Assembly: GCF_040730185.1 (NCBI RefSeq)
Contig: NZ_CP160402.1
Location: forward strand, 2,170,001-2,234,000
Origin: Streptomyces sp. Je 1-332
GTDB lineage: Bacteria > Actinomycetota > Actinomycetes > Streptomycetales > Streptomycetaceae
DNA length: 64,000 bases
Direction: 5' to 3'
Below the pieces are notes generated by a model, which saw nothing but the letters and a program-made list of their open reading frames with translations, was not told the origin of the DNA and did no database searches. How positions within the stretch are numbered: position 1 is the stretch's first letter; each line of letters opens with the position of its first letter. The translations under genes were made by a program, and so were the position numbers. Positions 8,215-15,578 of the stretch are shown piece by piece.

Positions 8215-9012
8215 CTACTGCTTGTCGAAGCGCGGGGTGTCCTGCGGCTGCTGGGTCTGGGGCTGGCCCTGACCCGGCTCGATGGCCTGCTTCGGCGACG
8301 CCGACGAGCCACCCGCCAGTTCCGCCTTCATCCGCTGCAGTTCCAGCTCTACATCAGTACCACCGGAGAGGCGATCCAGCTCGGACTGGATGTCGTCCTT
8401 GGCGAGCCCGGAGGAGTCGTCGAGAGCACCGGAGGCGAGCAGTTCGTCGATCGCGCCCGCCCGCGCCTGGAGCTGCGCGGTCTTGTCCTCGGCGCGCTGG
8501 ATGGCCATGCCGACGTCGCCCATCTCCTCGGAGATGCCGGAGAAGGCCTCGCCGATCCGGGTCTGCGCCTGGGCGGCGGTGTACGTGGCCTTGATCGTCT
8601 CCTTCTTCGTACGGAAGGCGTCGACCTTGGCCTGGAGGCGCTGCGCCGCGAGGGTGAGCTTCTCCTCCTCGCCCTGGAGCGTCTGGTGCTGCGTCTCCAG
8701 GTCGGTCACCTGCTGCTGAAGCGCCGCACGGCGCGAGAGCGCCTCACGGGCGAGGTCCTCACGTCCGAGGGCGAGGGCCTTGCGGCCCTGGTCCTCGAGG
8801 GTGGAGGACTGCTTCTGGAGCTGGCTCAGCTGCAGCTCGAGGCGCTTGCGCGAGGTCGCCACATCGGCGACACCGCGGCGCACCTTCTGCAGCAGCTCGA
8901 GCTGCTTCTGGTACGAGTAATCGAGGGTTTCGCGCGGGTCCTCGGCCCGGTCAAGGGCCTTGTTCGCCTTCGCGCGGAAGATCATCCCCATACGCTTCAT
9001 GACACCGCTCAT
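8215..9012 (-). CDS. pspA: Phage shock protein A (PspA/IM30 family)
   Basis: Peripheral membrane-repair protein of the ESCRT-III-like PspA/Vipp1 family, 265 aa. It opens with MSGVMKRMGMIFRAKANKAL, the amphipathic membrane-binding helix, followed by long coiled-coil helices (EDPRETLDYSYQKQLELLQK). The C-terminal ~40 residues are a Gln/Pro-rich tail. I chose ATG at 9012 rather than the in-frame upstream ATG at 9090 because homologues start at MSGVMKRMG and an AGAAGGGGG run lies about 12 nt upstream. It heads a minus-strand block with pspAA, a two-component system and an RND pump. Confidence 0.93.
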   Translation of the reverse strand: MSGVMKRMGMIFRAKANKALDRAEDPRETLDYSYQKQLELLQKVRRGVADVATSRKRLELQLSQLQKQSSTLEDQGRKALALGREDLAREALSRRAALQQQVTDLETQHQTLQGEEEKLTLAAQRLQAKVDAFRTKKETIKATYTAAQAQTRIGEAFSGISEEMGDVGMAIQRAEDKTAQLQARAGAIDELLASGALDDSSGLAKDDIQSELDRLSGGTDVELELQRMKAELAGGSSASPKQAIEPGQGQPQTQQPQDTPRFDKQ

Positions 9013-9309
9013 GGGCTTCGCGCGCCCCCTTCTGACGGACTTCCAGCTCCAGGTACTGCTCAGAACCCACAGTACGGGCCCTGCATCCATTACCGCACTG
9101 TTCGCGTGCGGATGCGCTCATCCCCAAGGACGACTGTGTCCGGCCGGGCTCAGGCGTAGGGAGTAGGTGCACCCCTGGGAAGGGCCCGGAAACCGCTTGT
9201 AAACCACACGGAACGTCCCCCTAACCACACAATCAAGACGCCCGGTGTTGCCGGATCGTTCCCCATCGGGCGGGGGTCCACACGTCCGCACCCCGTACCC
9301 TTGGGTTTT

Positions 9310-9906
9310 GTGTTCCGTAGCCGATCCAAGGACGAGAAGGCCCCGGTAGCCAAGGCCCCGGTGACCGACTCCCAGCAGCCCCGTGACCCCGAGGCCCCGA
9401 AGGGCCGCCCCACGCCCAAGCGCAGTGAGGCCCAGACCCAGCGCCGCAGCGTGGCCAACACGCCTGTGACGCGCAAGGAGGCGGCGAAGCGGCAGCGCAA
9501 CGAACGCCGCGTCCAGATGGACAAGCAGCGCCAGGCGCTCGCCAGCGGTGACGAGCGCTATCTGCCCGCCCGCGACAAGGGTCCCGTGCGCAAGTTCGCG
9601 CGTGACTTCGTCGACTCGCGGTTCTGCATCGCCGAGTTCTTCCTGCCGCTCGCGGTGATCATCCTCGTACTGAGCATGGTCCGCATTCCGCAGCTGCAGA
9701 ACATCGCGCTGCTGCTCTGGCTCTTCGTGATCGTCCTGATCATCGTGGACTCGGTGACGACGGCGTTCCGCCTGAAGAAGCGTCTCGCCGAGCGCTTCCC
9801 GGACGTGAGCAGGAAGGGCGCCGTCGCTTACGCCCTCATGCGTACGCTCCAGATGCGCCGGCTGCGACTGCCGAAGCCGCAGGTCAAGCGCGGAGAGCGG
9901 CCCTGA
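9310..9906 (+). CDS. DUF3043 membrane protein
   Basis: Conserved actinobacterial protein of unknown function, 198 aa from GTG at 9310 (VFRSRSKDEK). An in-frame TTG nine bases upstream is possible but less like the family. The N-terminal ~90 residues are hydrophilic, basic and disordered-looking (APKGRPTPKRSEAQ; VTRKEAAKRQRNERR). Two membrane segments follow (FCIAEFFLPLAVIILVLSMV and LQNIALLLWLFVIVLIIVDS), then a basic C-terminal tail. This matches DUF3043. It is followed at once by a methyltransferase whose start overlaps its stop. Confidence 0.9.
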   Translation: MFRSRSKDEKAPVAKAPVTDSQQPRDPEAPKGRPTPKRSEAQTQRRSVANTPVTRKEAAKRQRNERRVQMDKQRQALASGDERYLPARDKGPVRKFARDFVDSRFCIAEFFLPLAVIILVLSMVRIPQLQNIALLLWLFVIVLIIVDSVTTAFRLKKRLAERFPDVSRKGAVAYALMRTLQMRRLRLPKPQVKRGERP

Positions 9907-10688
9907 GCGGATTCGCCGGCGGGGCCGCCGCGTGGCTTCAGAAGCTGGGCGGCCTTCGTAACGCCGTACGCCAGGAGCTGGTGACCCGGCAGCTCGACGA
10001 GCAGATAGCCGGGCGCTTCCCCGTGGGGCAGCGGCTGCGCGTGCTCGACGTGGGCATGGGCCAGGGCACGCAGGCGCTGCGGCTGGCCCGTGCCGGGCAC
10101 AAGGTGACCGGCGTCGAGCAGGATCCGGCGATGGTGGCCGCGGCGCGTGCCGCGCTGGGCGCCGAGCCGGAGGGCATCCAGGGGCGGGTACGCATCGTCG
10201 AGGGCGACGGGCGCGAGACCGGGGTGCATTTCCTGCCGGGCAGCTTCGACGTCGTGCTGTGCCACGGCGTCCTGATGTACGTCGAGGAGCCGGACGCGCT
10301 GCTCGCGGGCCTCGCCCGGATGCTGGCCCCCGGCGGGCTGCTCTCCCTTCTCGTACGGAACGCCGACGCGCTGGCCATGCGGCCGGGTCTTGCCGGGGAC
10401 TGGGCGGGGGCGATGGCCGCCTTCGACTCCACCGTGTACCGCAATCGGCTCGGCCTCGAAGCGCGGGCCGACCGGCTCGCCGCCGTTTCCGCCTCGCTCG
10501 CGGGGATCGCCGCGCCGCTGCACGCCTGGTACGGGGTGCGGGTCTTCACCGACCAGGCGTCGGACGAGGCCCGGCCGCCGGAGGAAGCGGAGTTGGCGGC
10601 GTTGCTCGCCGCCGAGGAGCGGGCCGGTCGGACTGACCCGTATCGCCGGGTCGCGGCTCTGTTGCACGTCTGCGGTGTGCGGGACTGA
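9903..10688 (+). CDS. Class I SAM-dependent methyltransferase
   Basis: Rossmann-fold methyltransferase with SAM motif I LRVLDVGMGQGTQALRLA and acidic loop VTGVEQDP, motif IV DVVLCHGVLMYV; substrate unknown, possibly related to the tRNA/small-molecule CmoA-like group. The conserved N-terminus (SGFAGGAAAWLQKLGGLRNAV) begins at CTG 9903, which overlaps the TGA of the preceding gene as CTGA, where ATGA or GTGA would be expected. The next usable start is GTG 9981, which would remove 26 residues of conserved-looking sequence. From CTG the protein is 261 aa. It forms an operon with the DUF3043 gene. Confidence 0.85.
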   Translation: MSGFAGGAAAWLQKLGGLRNAVRQELVTRQLDEQIAGRFPVGQRLRVLDVGMGQGTQALRLARAGHKVTGVEQDPAMVAAARAALGAEPEGIQGRVRIVEGDGRETGVHFLPGSFDVVLCHGVLMYVEEPDALLAGLARMLAPGGLLSLLVRNADALAMRPGLAGDWAGAMAAFDSTVYRNRLGLEARADRLAAVSASLAGIAAPLHAWYGVRVFTDQASDEARPPEEAELAALLAAEERAGRTDPYRRVAALLHVCGVRD

Positions 10689-10717
10689 CCCTGCGGGGCT
10701 GTGCGGGACTGACTGAA

Positions 10718-10772
10718 CCGCCGCTTCGCGGCGAAGCCTTCCCGCCCACCCACCCGATTGCCCCGCATCCAG
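10718..10772. repeat. Dispersed intergenic repeat, copy 2
   Basis: CCGCCGCTTCGCGGCG head with a CCGC-TTC-GCGG stem, then CTTCCCGCCCACCCACCC and GATTGCCCCGCATCCAG. The last 21 bases (GATTGCCCCGCATCCAG block with its flank) match copy 1 at 7827-7882 closely. It lies 30 nt after the methyltransferase stop and 34 nt before the protease gene. Confidence 0.8.
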
Positions 10773-10806
10773 AGCGACAGAACGGCGTAAACGGGACACT
10801 CGGGGC

Positions 10807-11859
10807 ATGAATGCCTTGCGCACCCGTCACTTCGCCGCAGCCGCCGCCGTCACCGCAGGCCTCCTTGTCGCCGGCTGCTCGAGCCCCGGGTCCGGAGACT
10901 CCGGTGAGTCCACCACTCAGGCCGCGCCCATGGCCGCGAGCGATCTGCAGGACGACTACCAGCAGGTGATCAAGGACGTCCTGCCGTCGGTCGTACAGAT
11001 CGAAGCCTCCGAGAGCCTCGGCTCCGGTGTCGTCCACGACAACAAGGGCCACATCGTCACCAACGCCCATGTCGTGGGCAAGGAACGGACCTTCAAGGTC
11101 ACGACGGCCACCGGGGAGCAGGCGCTCACCGCGAAGCTCGTCGCCTCCTACCCCGAGCAGGATCTCGCCGTCATCAAGCTCGACAACCCGCCGAACGGGC
11201 TCAAGGCGGCGAAGTTCGGGGACTCCACGAAGGCCGAGGTCGGGCAGATCGTGCTCGCCATGGGTTCGCCGCTCGGCCTGTCGTCGAGCGTCACGCAGGG
11301 CATCATCTCCGCCACCGGACGCACCGTCAGCGAGCCCCGCACGGAGGGCTCCTCCGGGGCCACCATCGCGAACATGGTGCAGACGTCGGCCGCGATCAAC
11401 CCGGGCAACAGCGGCGGCGCCCTGGTCACCCTCGACAGCGAGGTCATCGGCATTCCGACGCTCGCCGCGAGCGATCCGCAGATGGGCGACAGCGCGGCGC
11501 CCGGCATCGGGTTCGCGATCCCGTCCACGATGGTGAAGACCATCGCCGACCAGATCATCGAGGACGGCAAGGTCACCGACTCGGGCCGGGCCGCGCTCGG
11601 CATCACGGGCCGCACCGTGCTCGGCGACGACTACAAGCCGGCGGGCGTCGCCGTCGTGAACGCGCAGAGGGACGGCGCGGCCGCCAAGGCGGGCATCGAG
11701 GCCGGCGACATCATCACCAAGATGGGCGGCGCGGACATCACCACGATCACCTCGCTCTCCGAGGCGCTCGCCGGGGAGAAGCCGGGCGACAAGGCGCAGG
11801 TGACGTACCTACGGGACGGCGCCGAGAAGAGCGCTGACGTCACGCTCGGCGAGATGTAG
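10807..11859 (+). CDS. HtrA-like S1C serine protease lipoprotein with PDZ domain
   Basis: Extracytoplasmic trypsin-fold protease for envelope protein quality control, 350 aa. A lipoprotein signal precedes C24 (LLVAGC|SS). The catalytic triad is visible: H88 in VTNAHVVG, D119 in EQDLAVIKL and S202 in NPGNSGGALV. A PDZ domain fills about residues 250-345 (GVAVVNAQRDGAAAKAGIEAGDIITKMGG). Unlike many actinobacterial HtrA proteins it has no long cytoplasmic or membrane-spanning N-terminus. An 18-bp tandem duplication covers its stop codon and a strong terminator follows. Confidence 0.94.
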   Translation: MNALRTRHFAAAAAVTAGLLVAGCSSPGSGDSGESTTQAAPMAASDLQDDYQQVIKDVLPSVVQIEASESLGSGVVHDNKGHIVTNAHVVGKERTFKVTTATGEQALTAKLVASYPEQDLAVIKLDNPPNGLKAAKFGDSTKAEVGQIVLAMGSPLGLSSSVTQGIISATGRTVSEPRTEGSSGATIANMVQTSAAINPGNSGGALVTLDSEVIGIPTLAASDPQMGDSAAPGIGFAIPSTMVKTIADQIIEDGKVTDSGRAALGITGRTVLGDDYKPAGVAVVNAQRDGAAAKAGIEAGDIITKMGGADITTITSLSEALAGEKPGDKAQVTYLRDGAEKSADVTLGEM

Positions 11860-11887
11860 GGGCGGTACCGAGATGTAGGGGCGGTAC
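11851..11887 (+). repeat. 18-bp tandem duplication across the protease stop codon
   Basis: GAGATGTAGGGGCGGTAC occurs at 11851-11868 and again at 11870-11887. The first copy encodes the C-terminal Glu-Met-stop of the protease; the second is noncoding. This is a local slippage-type duplication. Confidence 0.9.
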
Positions 11888-11892
11888 GGCGC

Positions 11893-11924
11893 GAGGGGGT
11901 GGCCGCTGTCGCGGCCACCCCCTC
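11893..11924. terminator. Strong hairpin terminator after the HtrA-like gene
   Basis: A perfect 14-bp stem, GAGGGGGTGGCCGC/GCGGCCACCCCCTC, with a TGTC loop. It sits between convergent genes and so may serve both. Confidence 0.9.
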
Positions 11925-11940
11925 GGCGTTCAGCCGTCGC

Positions 11941-12162
11941 TCACTCCTGCGCCGCGTCCTGCGCGTGCAGGCTCATCGGCCCGTAGATCTTGTTCGCGTC
12001 CTCGAAGAGCGACACCTGGTCGGCGCCTCCTTCGGCGAGCTCTTTCCAGTACTCGCCGATCCACGACTCCGCGTCCCCCTGAGTCGTGAACTCCTCGGGC
12101 GTCAGAGCCGGCTGGACCTCAGTCCCGTCCGCCTTCTCGAACCGCCACGTCCATGCCGCCAT
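11941..12162 (-). CDS. Small conserved actinobacterial protein, function unknown
   Basis: A 73-aa acidic soluble protein. The sequence (AAWTWRFEKADG, then LTPEEFTTQGDAESWIGEYW) has the look of a widespread Streptomyces protein family with no assigned role. Trp/Tyr-rich N-terminus, no Cys, no membrane segment. Monocistronic: it converges on the protease terminator and diverges from cobU. A GGAGGCTGGC sequence precedes the ATG. Confidence 0.75.
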   Translation of the reverse strand: MAAWTWRFEKADGTEVQPALTPEEFTTQGDAESWIGEYWKELAEGGADQVSLFEDANKIYGPMSLHAQDAAQE

Positions 12163-12251
12163 GCCAGCCTCCCGATGGTCCGACAGCTGTGTGAGCCGCT
12201 AGAAGCCTATCCGGGCGAGCGGCGCTCGCGACGACGCGGGAGGATCTTCCT

Positions 12252-13451
12252 GTGGAACTGACTCTGCTCGGCACCGGCGCCCCCGAAGGCCTCCCCCGCC
12301 CCGGCTGTCCCTGCGCGGCCTGTGCGACCGCGCTCGGCGGCGCGGCGCGCGGGGCCACCGCGCTTCTGGTGGACGGCGTCCTGCTGCTCGACCTCACCCC
12401 TGGCGCCGCCTTCGCGGCCGCCCGCTCCGGGCACTCGCTCGGAGGTGTACGCCAGGTCCTGCTCTCGCACCCGCACGACGGCCCCTCGGTGGAGGTGCCC
12501 GCGGGGCTGCCGCAGCCGGGCCGGGTGCCCGACGGGCGGGAGCTCGCGCTGCTCACCGGGCATCGGGTGCGCGCGGTGGCGATGGACCACCCGGGGACGG
12601 GGTACGAAGTCGTGGGTCCCGACGGGGAGCGGCTGCTGTATCTGCCGCCGGGCGGTGCGCCGGCCGGGCTGCCGGACGAGCAGCCCGCGTACGAGATGGT
12701 CCTCGCCGATGTGGTGGGGCGCCCCGACGGGCTCGCGCGGCTGCGGGCCACCGGGGCGATCGGGCCGACCACGGACGTCGTCGCCGTCCATCTGGGCCAC
12801 GAGGTGCCGCCGGGCGCCGAGCTGACCCGCAGGCTGGCCGCCGCCGGCGCGCGGGCCGTGCCGGACGGGTCGACGCTGGTGGTCGGCGCCTACGAGGACG
12901 TACCGGACGTGCCGCGCCGCACCCTCGTACTCGGCGGCGCCCGGTCCGGGAAGTCGGTGGAGGCCGAGCGGCGCCTGGAGGCCTTCCCCGAGGTGCTGTA
13001 CGTGGCCACCGGCGGGACCAGGAACGGCGACTCGGAGTGGGCGGACCGGGTGAGCGCCCACCGTGAACGGCGGCCCGGGTCGTGGAGCACCGCCGAGACC
13101 TGCGACCTCGTGCCGCTGCTCGCCGAGAACGGCCCTGCCCTGCTCATCGACTGCCTCTCGCTGTGGCTGACGTACGCCATGGACGAGGTGAACGCGTGGG
13201 ACGACGACGAATGGGCGGGCGGTGGTGAGCGCGCGCTGCGCAAGCGGGTCTCGGAGCTCACGGACGCGGTGCGCTCGACCCGGCGCACGGTCGTCGCCGT
13301 GTCGAACGAGGTGGGCTCCGGCATCGTCCCCGCGACCGCTTCGGGCCGCCGTTACCGCGATGAACTGGGCCGTCTGAACGCCGCGTTCGCGTCCGAGTGC
13401 GAGCACGTGCTGCTGGTCGTGGCGGGCCAGGCGCTCACGCTGCGCGGCTGA
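12252..13451 (+). CDS. cobU: CobU adenosylcobinamide kinase/guanylyltransferase with N-terminal extra domain
   Basis: Bifunctional enzyme of cobalamin nucleotide-loop assembly, turning adenosylcobinamide into its phosphate and then GDP derivative. The C-terminal CobU domain starts near residue 220: P-loop LVLGGARSGKS, the guanylylated His region (WADRVSAHRERRP), LIDCLSLWLT and the terminal NEVGSGIVP. The N-terminal ~215 residues resemble a metallo-beta-lactamase fold (LTLLGTGAPEGLPRPGCPCAAC; LLSHPHDGPS), but the full HxHxDH set is not seen, so it may be non-catalytic. The total is 399 aa against ~180 for CobU alone; this fusion is usual in streptomycetes. GTG start after AGGATC. cobT and cobS lie 0.9 and 5.4 kb further on. 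Confidence 0.92.
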   Translation: MELTLLGTGAPEGLPRPGCPCAACATALGGAARGATALLVDGVLLLDLTPGAAFAAARSGHSLGGVRQVLLSHPHDGPSVEVPAGLPQPGRVPDGRELALLTGHRVRAVAMDHPGTGYEVVGPDGERLLYLPPGGAPAGLPDEQPAYEMVLADVVGRPDGLARLRATGAIGPTTDVVAVHLGHEVPPGAELTRRLAAAGARAVPDGSTLVVGAYEDVPDVPRRTLVLGGARSGKSVEAERRLEAFPEVLYVATGGTRNGDSEWADRVSAHRERRPGSWSTAETCDLVPLLAENGPALLIDCLSLWLTYAMDEVNAWDDDEWAGGGERALRKRVSELTDAVRSTRRTVVAVSNEVGSGIVPATASGRRYRDELGRLNAAFASECEHVLLVVAGQALTLRG

Positions 13452-13460
13452 TCCGGCCGC

Positions 13461-14198
13461 TCAGGCGGTGGGGCCCCGGCGCGCGATGACCCGGTAGGCG
13501 TTGGCGAAGCGGGTGCGGCTGACCAGCGGGGCGAGCAGCCGGTCGGCCAGGGCCGCGGCGGCCAGGAGCGGGACCGCGAGGCGGGCCGCGGCGCGGATGC
13601 GGCCGAGGGTGATGGCCAGACGGGCTGTCAGGTCGAAGGGGATGTGCGGCTCGCGCCGGTCGGTGGCCACGACGGTGTAGCCGAGGCTTTCGAGCTCGTG
13701 TCGGAGGGTGTCGAGCGGAATGCGGTGGTAGGGCTCGGGCCTGAGCCATCCCTTGTCGAGCAGCCTGGCGTACCGGCTGCGCGGGACGGGGACCTCGATC
13801 ATCAGATGGCCACCGGGGCGCAACACCGTGCGGGCGGCGATGAGTTCGATGCGCGGGTCGGCGCTGCGCTCCAGGTAGTGGAACATGCTCAGGGCGTCGT
13901 AGCGCCCCGCGAGTCTCGGCGCCAGGTCGGCGAGCAGCCCGCGGTGGGCCTCCTCCACGCGGCCGGCCCTGCGGCCCTCCTCCACACGTCCGGTGAGGTC
14001 GAGGCCGTCGAAGGAGGTGTACGGGTGCACCTGCTGTGCGACGGCGGGGAAGTGCCCGTCCCCGGTCTCGATGTCCAGCCAGCTCTCCGGCTCGATGAAC
14101 CGGCCCATCGCGCGGGCCCGTGCCCGGTGGCGGCGGGTGGAGTACGGGACGGCGAAGATCTTCTCGGCCTGAGCTGCGGCGGCCTGGGCTGCGTCCAT
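13461..14198 (-). CDS. Class I SAM-dependent methyltransferase
   Basis: Cytosolic methyltransferase-like protein of 245 aa. The SAM motif region is SWLDIETGDGHFPAVAQQV, with SFDGLDLTGRVEEG as the acidic-loop region and LRPGGHLMIEVP as the post-IV motif; DALSMFHYLERSADP marks motif IV. Motif I reads DIETGDG rather than DxGxGxG, slightly unusual. ATG at 14198 is preceded by AAGGAG at 11 nt. It converges on cobU with only 9 bp between stops and shows no obvious relation to cobalamin synthesis. Substrate unknown. Confidence 0.85.
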   Translation of the reverse strand: MDAAQAAAAQAEKIFAVPYSTRRHRARARAMGRFIEPESWLDIETGDGHFPAVAQQVHPYTSFDGLDLTGRVEEGRRAGRVEEAHRGLLADLAPRLAGRYDALSMFHYLERSADPRIELIAARTVLRPGGHLMIEVPVPRSRYARLLDKGWLRPEPYHRIPLDTLRHELESLGYTVVATDRREPHIPFDLTARLAITLGRIRAAARLAVPLLAAAALADRLLAPLVSRTRFANAYRVIARRGPTA

Positions 14199-14354
14199 GG
14201 GCGTGGCAGGCTCCTTCGTCGGGCGGTGCGGATGCGAGTGGCTCGACAATTCGTACTTAACGGTACGTAAGGCATGATTCATGCCGATGCAACGACACCG
14301 GGGAGGGCCGGGCCGTCTGATGGGCCGCCAAGCCCTGCCGGTACTGTTCGGCGA

Positions 14355-15512
14355 ATGAGCTCGCTGAATCTCGACGACTTCACCGACCTGATCGAGCGGC
14401 CCGACGGTGGGGTCCGCCGCGACGCCGAGGAGCGCAGGGAACGGCAGAGCGTGCCGCCCGGAGCGCTCGGCCGCCTGGACGATCTCGCCGAGTGGCTCGC
14501 CGCCGCCCAGTCCTCGGTGCCGGTCAAGCCGATCGAGCGACCGCGCGTGATCCTCTTCGCCGGTGACCACGGGGTCGCGGGCCTCGACGTTTCCGCGAGG
14601 CCCGCGGGCGGCGCGGCCGAGCTCGTGCGCGCCGTGCTCTCCGGCGCCAGCCCCGTTTCCGTTCTCGCACGCCGTCTCGATGTGCCCGTCAGGGTCGTCG
14701 ACATGGCCCTGGACTGCGACCCGGCCGAGCTTCCCGCGGAGGTCGCGGGGCATCGGGTGCGGCGCGGCTCGGGCCGCGTCGACATCGAGGACGCGCTGAC
14801 GACGGAGGAGGCCGAGGCCGCGGTGCGGGCCGGGATGGCCGTCGCCGACGAGGAGGCGGACTCCGGTACCGATCTGGTCGTGCTCGGCGATGTGAGCGTC
14901 GGCGGGACGACGCCCGCGGCGACGCTGGTCGCCGCCCTGTGCGGGACCGACGCGTCCGTGGTGACCGGGCGGGGCGGCGCGCCGATCGACGACCTCGCGT
15001 GGATGCGCAAGTGCGCGGCGGTACGGGATTCGCTGCGGCGGGCCCGGCCCGTACTCGGGGATCAGCTGGAGCTGCTCGCGACGGTGGGCGGTGCGGACAT
15101 CGCCGCCATGACCGGGTTCCTGCTGCAGTGCGCGGTGCGCCGCACGCCGGTCGTCCTGGACGGCGTGGTGGCATCGGCCGCGGCCCTCGTGGCCCAGCGG
15201 GTCGCCTTCCGGGCGCCGGACTGGTGGCTGGCGGGGCACAACAGCGGGGAGCCCGCGCAGGCCAAGGCCCTTGACCGGATGGCGCTCGACCCGGTGCTCG
15301 AACAGGGCGTGCAGGTCGGCGAGGGCGTGGGGGCGCTGCTCGCCCTGCCGCTGGTGCGGGCCGCGGCGGCGCTCTCCGCGGAGCTGCCCGAGCGGGAGCC
15401 GGAGCCTGAGGTTGCTCCGGAGCCGGAGCCGGAGGTTGCGCCGGAACCGGAGGTTGCGCCGAAGCCGGAGGTTGCGCCGGAGGCCGTGGCCCCCCGGACC
15501 GCAGCGGAGTAG
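14355..15512 (+). CDS. cobT: CobT nicotinate-nucleotide-dimethylbenzimidazole phosphoribosyltransferase
   Basis: Makes alpha-ribazole phosphate for the lower ligand of cobalamin. Start ATG 14355 gives 385 aa. Recognisable segments: VPPGALGRLDDLAEWLAAAQ, VILFAGDHGVAGLDVS, LVVLGDVSVGGTTPAATL, and the catalytic Glu motif VGEGVGALLALPLVRAA. The family core ends near residue 350. The remaining ~35 residues are a Pro/Glu/Val/Ala low-complexity tail of PEPEVA units, encoded by an 18-bp repeat. In-frame codons upstream to 14274 are less likely to be coding. The gene diverges from a methyltransferase and precedes the lysyltransferase gene by 66 bp. Confidence 0.94.
   Translation: MSSLNLDDFTDLIERPDGGVRRDAEERRERQSVPPGALGRLDDLAEWLAAAQSSVPVKPIERPRVILFAGDHGVAGLDVSARPAGGAAELVRAVLSGASPVSVLARRLDVPVRVVDMALDCDPAELPAEVAGHRVRRGSGRVDIEDALTTEEAEAAVRAGMAVADEEADSGTDLVVLGDVSVGGTTPAATLVAALCGTDASVVTGRGGAPIDDLAWMRKCAAVRDSLRRARPVLGDQLELLATVGGADIAAMTGFLLQCAVRRTPVVLDGVVASAAALVAQRVAFRAPDWWLAGHNSGEPAQAKALDRMALDPVLEQGVQVGEGVGALLALPLVRAAAALSAELPEREPEPEVAPEPEPEVAPEPEVAPKPEVAPEAVAPRTAAE
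15399..15482 (+). repeat. 18-bp coding tandem repeats in the cobT tail
   Basis: Units of the type GAGCCGGAGGTTGCGCCG code for (P)EPEVA. About four to five imperfect copies occur (PEVAPEPEPEVAPEPEVAP). Probably slippage-prone and variable between strains. Confidence 0.75.
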
Positions 15513-15578
15513 ACCGCACCCGAAGGCGCGGCTGGTCACGGCCGAGGCGGCCCGGCATGCCCCATATGATCCCTTTTC

